Source: Candidatus Zixiibacteriota bacterium
Lineage (GTDB): Bacteria > Zixibacteria > MSB-5A5 > GN15 > PGXB01
Assembly: GCA_016933955.1 (NCBI GenBank)
Contig: JAFGTT010000013.1
Coordinates: forward strand, 1-35,947
DNA: 35,947 nucleotides
Direction of reading: 5' to 3'
Below, piece after piece: positions 35,590 through 35,947 of the stretch. The notes under the pieces are model-generated. The model saw only the letters and a program-made list of their open reading frames with translations. It did no database searches and was not told the origin of the DNA. A program made the translations under genes and the position numbers. Position 1 is the stretch's first letter. Every line of letters starts with the position of its first letter.

Positions 35590-35947
35590 ATCGATCAAGC
35601 CGCACGGCTTATTAGTATCACTCGACTCAACTCCTTACGGAGCTTACATCTGTGACCTATCGACCTGGTGATCTTCCAGGAGCCTTCAGTCCTGATTACT
35701 CAGGAGGGATACTTAATCTTGAGGGGGGCTTGGCGCTTATATGCTTTCAGCGCTTATCCCTTCCCGACTCAGCTACCCAGCTATGCCACTGGCGTGACAA
35801 CTGGTGCACCGGCGGTCGGTCCAACCAGGTCCTCTCGTACTATGGTCAGCTCCTCTCAAGTATCCAACGCCCGTATCAGATAGGGACCGAACTGTCTCAC
35901 GACGTTCTAAACCCAGCTCACGTACCGCTTTAATTGGCGAACAGCCA
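35590..35947 (-). rRNA. rrl: 23S ribosomal RNA, 3' end (partial)
   Basis: The last 350 or so bases of 23S on the minus strand, cut by the window edge. The sarcin-ricin loop AGTACGAGAGGACC is read at 35828-35841. The sequence ends near ACTAATAAGCCGTGCGGC, equivalent to the final helix of E. coli 23S. The 3' boundary is approximate. The 16S gene and the rest of 23S lie outside the window. Open frames in this region are not genes. Confidence 0.96.

Noticed and set aside
35652-35933. Open frames in the last 300 bases
   Set aside because: They lie within 23S rRNA.

Overview
The window is bacterial: dense genes, short gaps, Shine-Dalgarno (SD) sites, sigma70-like promoters, two tRNAs and part of an rRNA operon. 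Two dockerin-like repeats containing NVLDITYLINYLY-type motifs, a secreted subtilase with a FlgD-like / type-IX-secretion-like C-terminal domain, and many lipoprotein or exported proteins suggest a member of the FCB lineage. Candidate phylum Zixibacteria is my best guess (inference from these signatures, not from a search). Base composition is moderate, with an AT-richer patch around 34.5-35.3 kb.

Layout. (1) 1-442: tandem intergenic repeat with a 99-bp period, then a strong terminator. (2) 443-14716, all minus strand: one long apparent operon led by an aldehyde dehydrogenase and running through a cyclic-2,3-diphosphoglycerate-synthetase-like GTPase, carbamate kinase, CCA-adding enzyme, sucC, sucD, korDABC, ndk, a LarA-family racemase, mdh and idh. 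It has a promoter at 14815-14842 with a CRP-type palindrome just downstream, and one terminator at 388-420. (3) 14985-18667, minus: rplM-rpsI-rpsB-tsf-pyrH-frr with its own promoter and terminator. (4) 18866-20830, minus: a SprT-like metalloprotein and a secreted DUF1028/dockerin protein. (5) 20985-21605: the same repeat family as in (1) in opposite orientation, then a mosaic of other palindromic repeats. (6) 21692-26817, minus: tRNA-Ala(GGC), a split PAS/GAF plus HisKA pair lacking an ATPase domain, a subtilase, and an amino-acid-type ABC ATPase and permease. (7) 26980-30204, plus: tRNA-Arg(CCG), an exported TPR protein, a lipoprotein nucleosidase, a two-thioredoxin-fold oxidoreductase and an OsmC protein. 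(8) 30245-35270, minus: a CPA-type antiporter with an RCK-like tail, an MFS transporter, a small membrane protein and an AT-rich orphan. (9) 35332-35947, minus: terminator, 5S rRNA and the 3' end of 23S rRNA, cut by the window edge.

How the genes work together. The large operon encodes a contiguous section of the citric acid cycle: isocitrate to 2-oxoglutarate (NADP-IDH), 2-oxoglutarate to or from succinyl-CoA by a ferredoxin-linked KorABCD, succinyl-CoA to or from succinate (SucCD), and malate to or from oxaloacetate (MDH). Kor is ferredoxin-linked, so the section could run oxidatively or reductively. Ndk next to SucCD fits equilibration of the nucleotide triphosphate product. LarA, carbamate kinase and the cDPGS-like protein are unexpected passengers. 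The main oddities are SucD's 51-residue lysine/alanine-rich tail, the 36/63-bp-phased repeat clusters, the DUF1028 protein whose signal cleavage would expose Thr, and the sensor pair without a kinase ATPase. Five promoters that I could read by eye share a 16-bp spacer.
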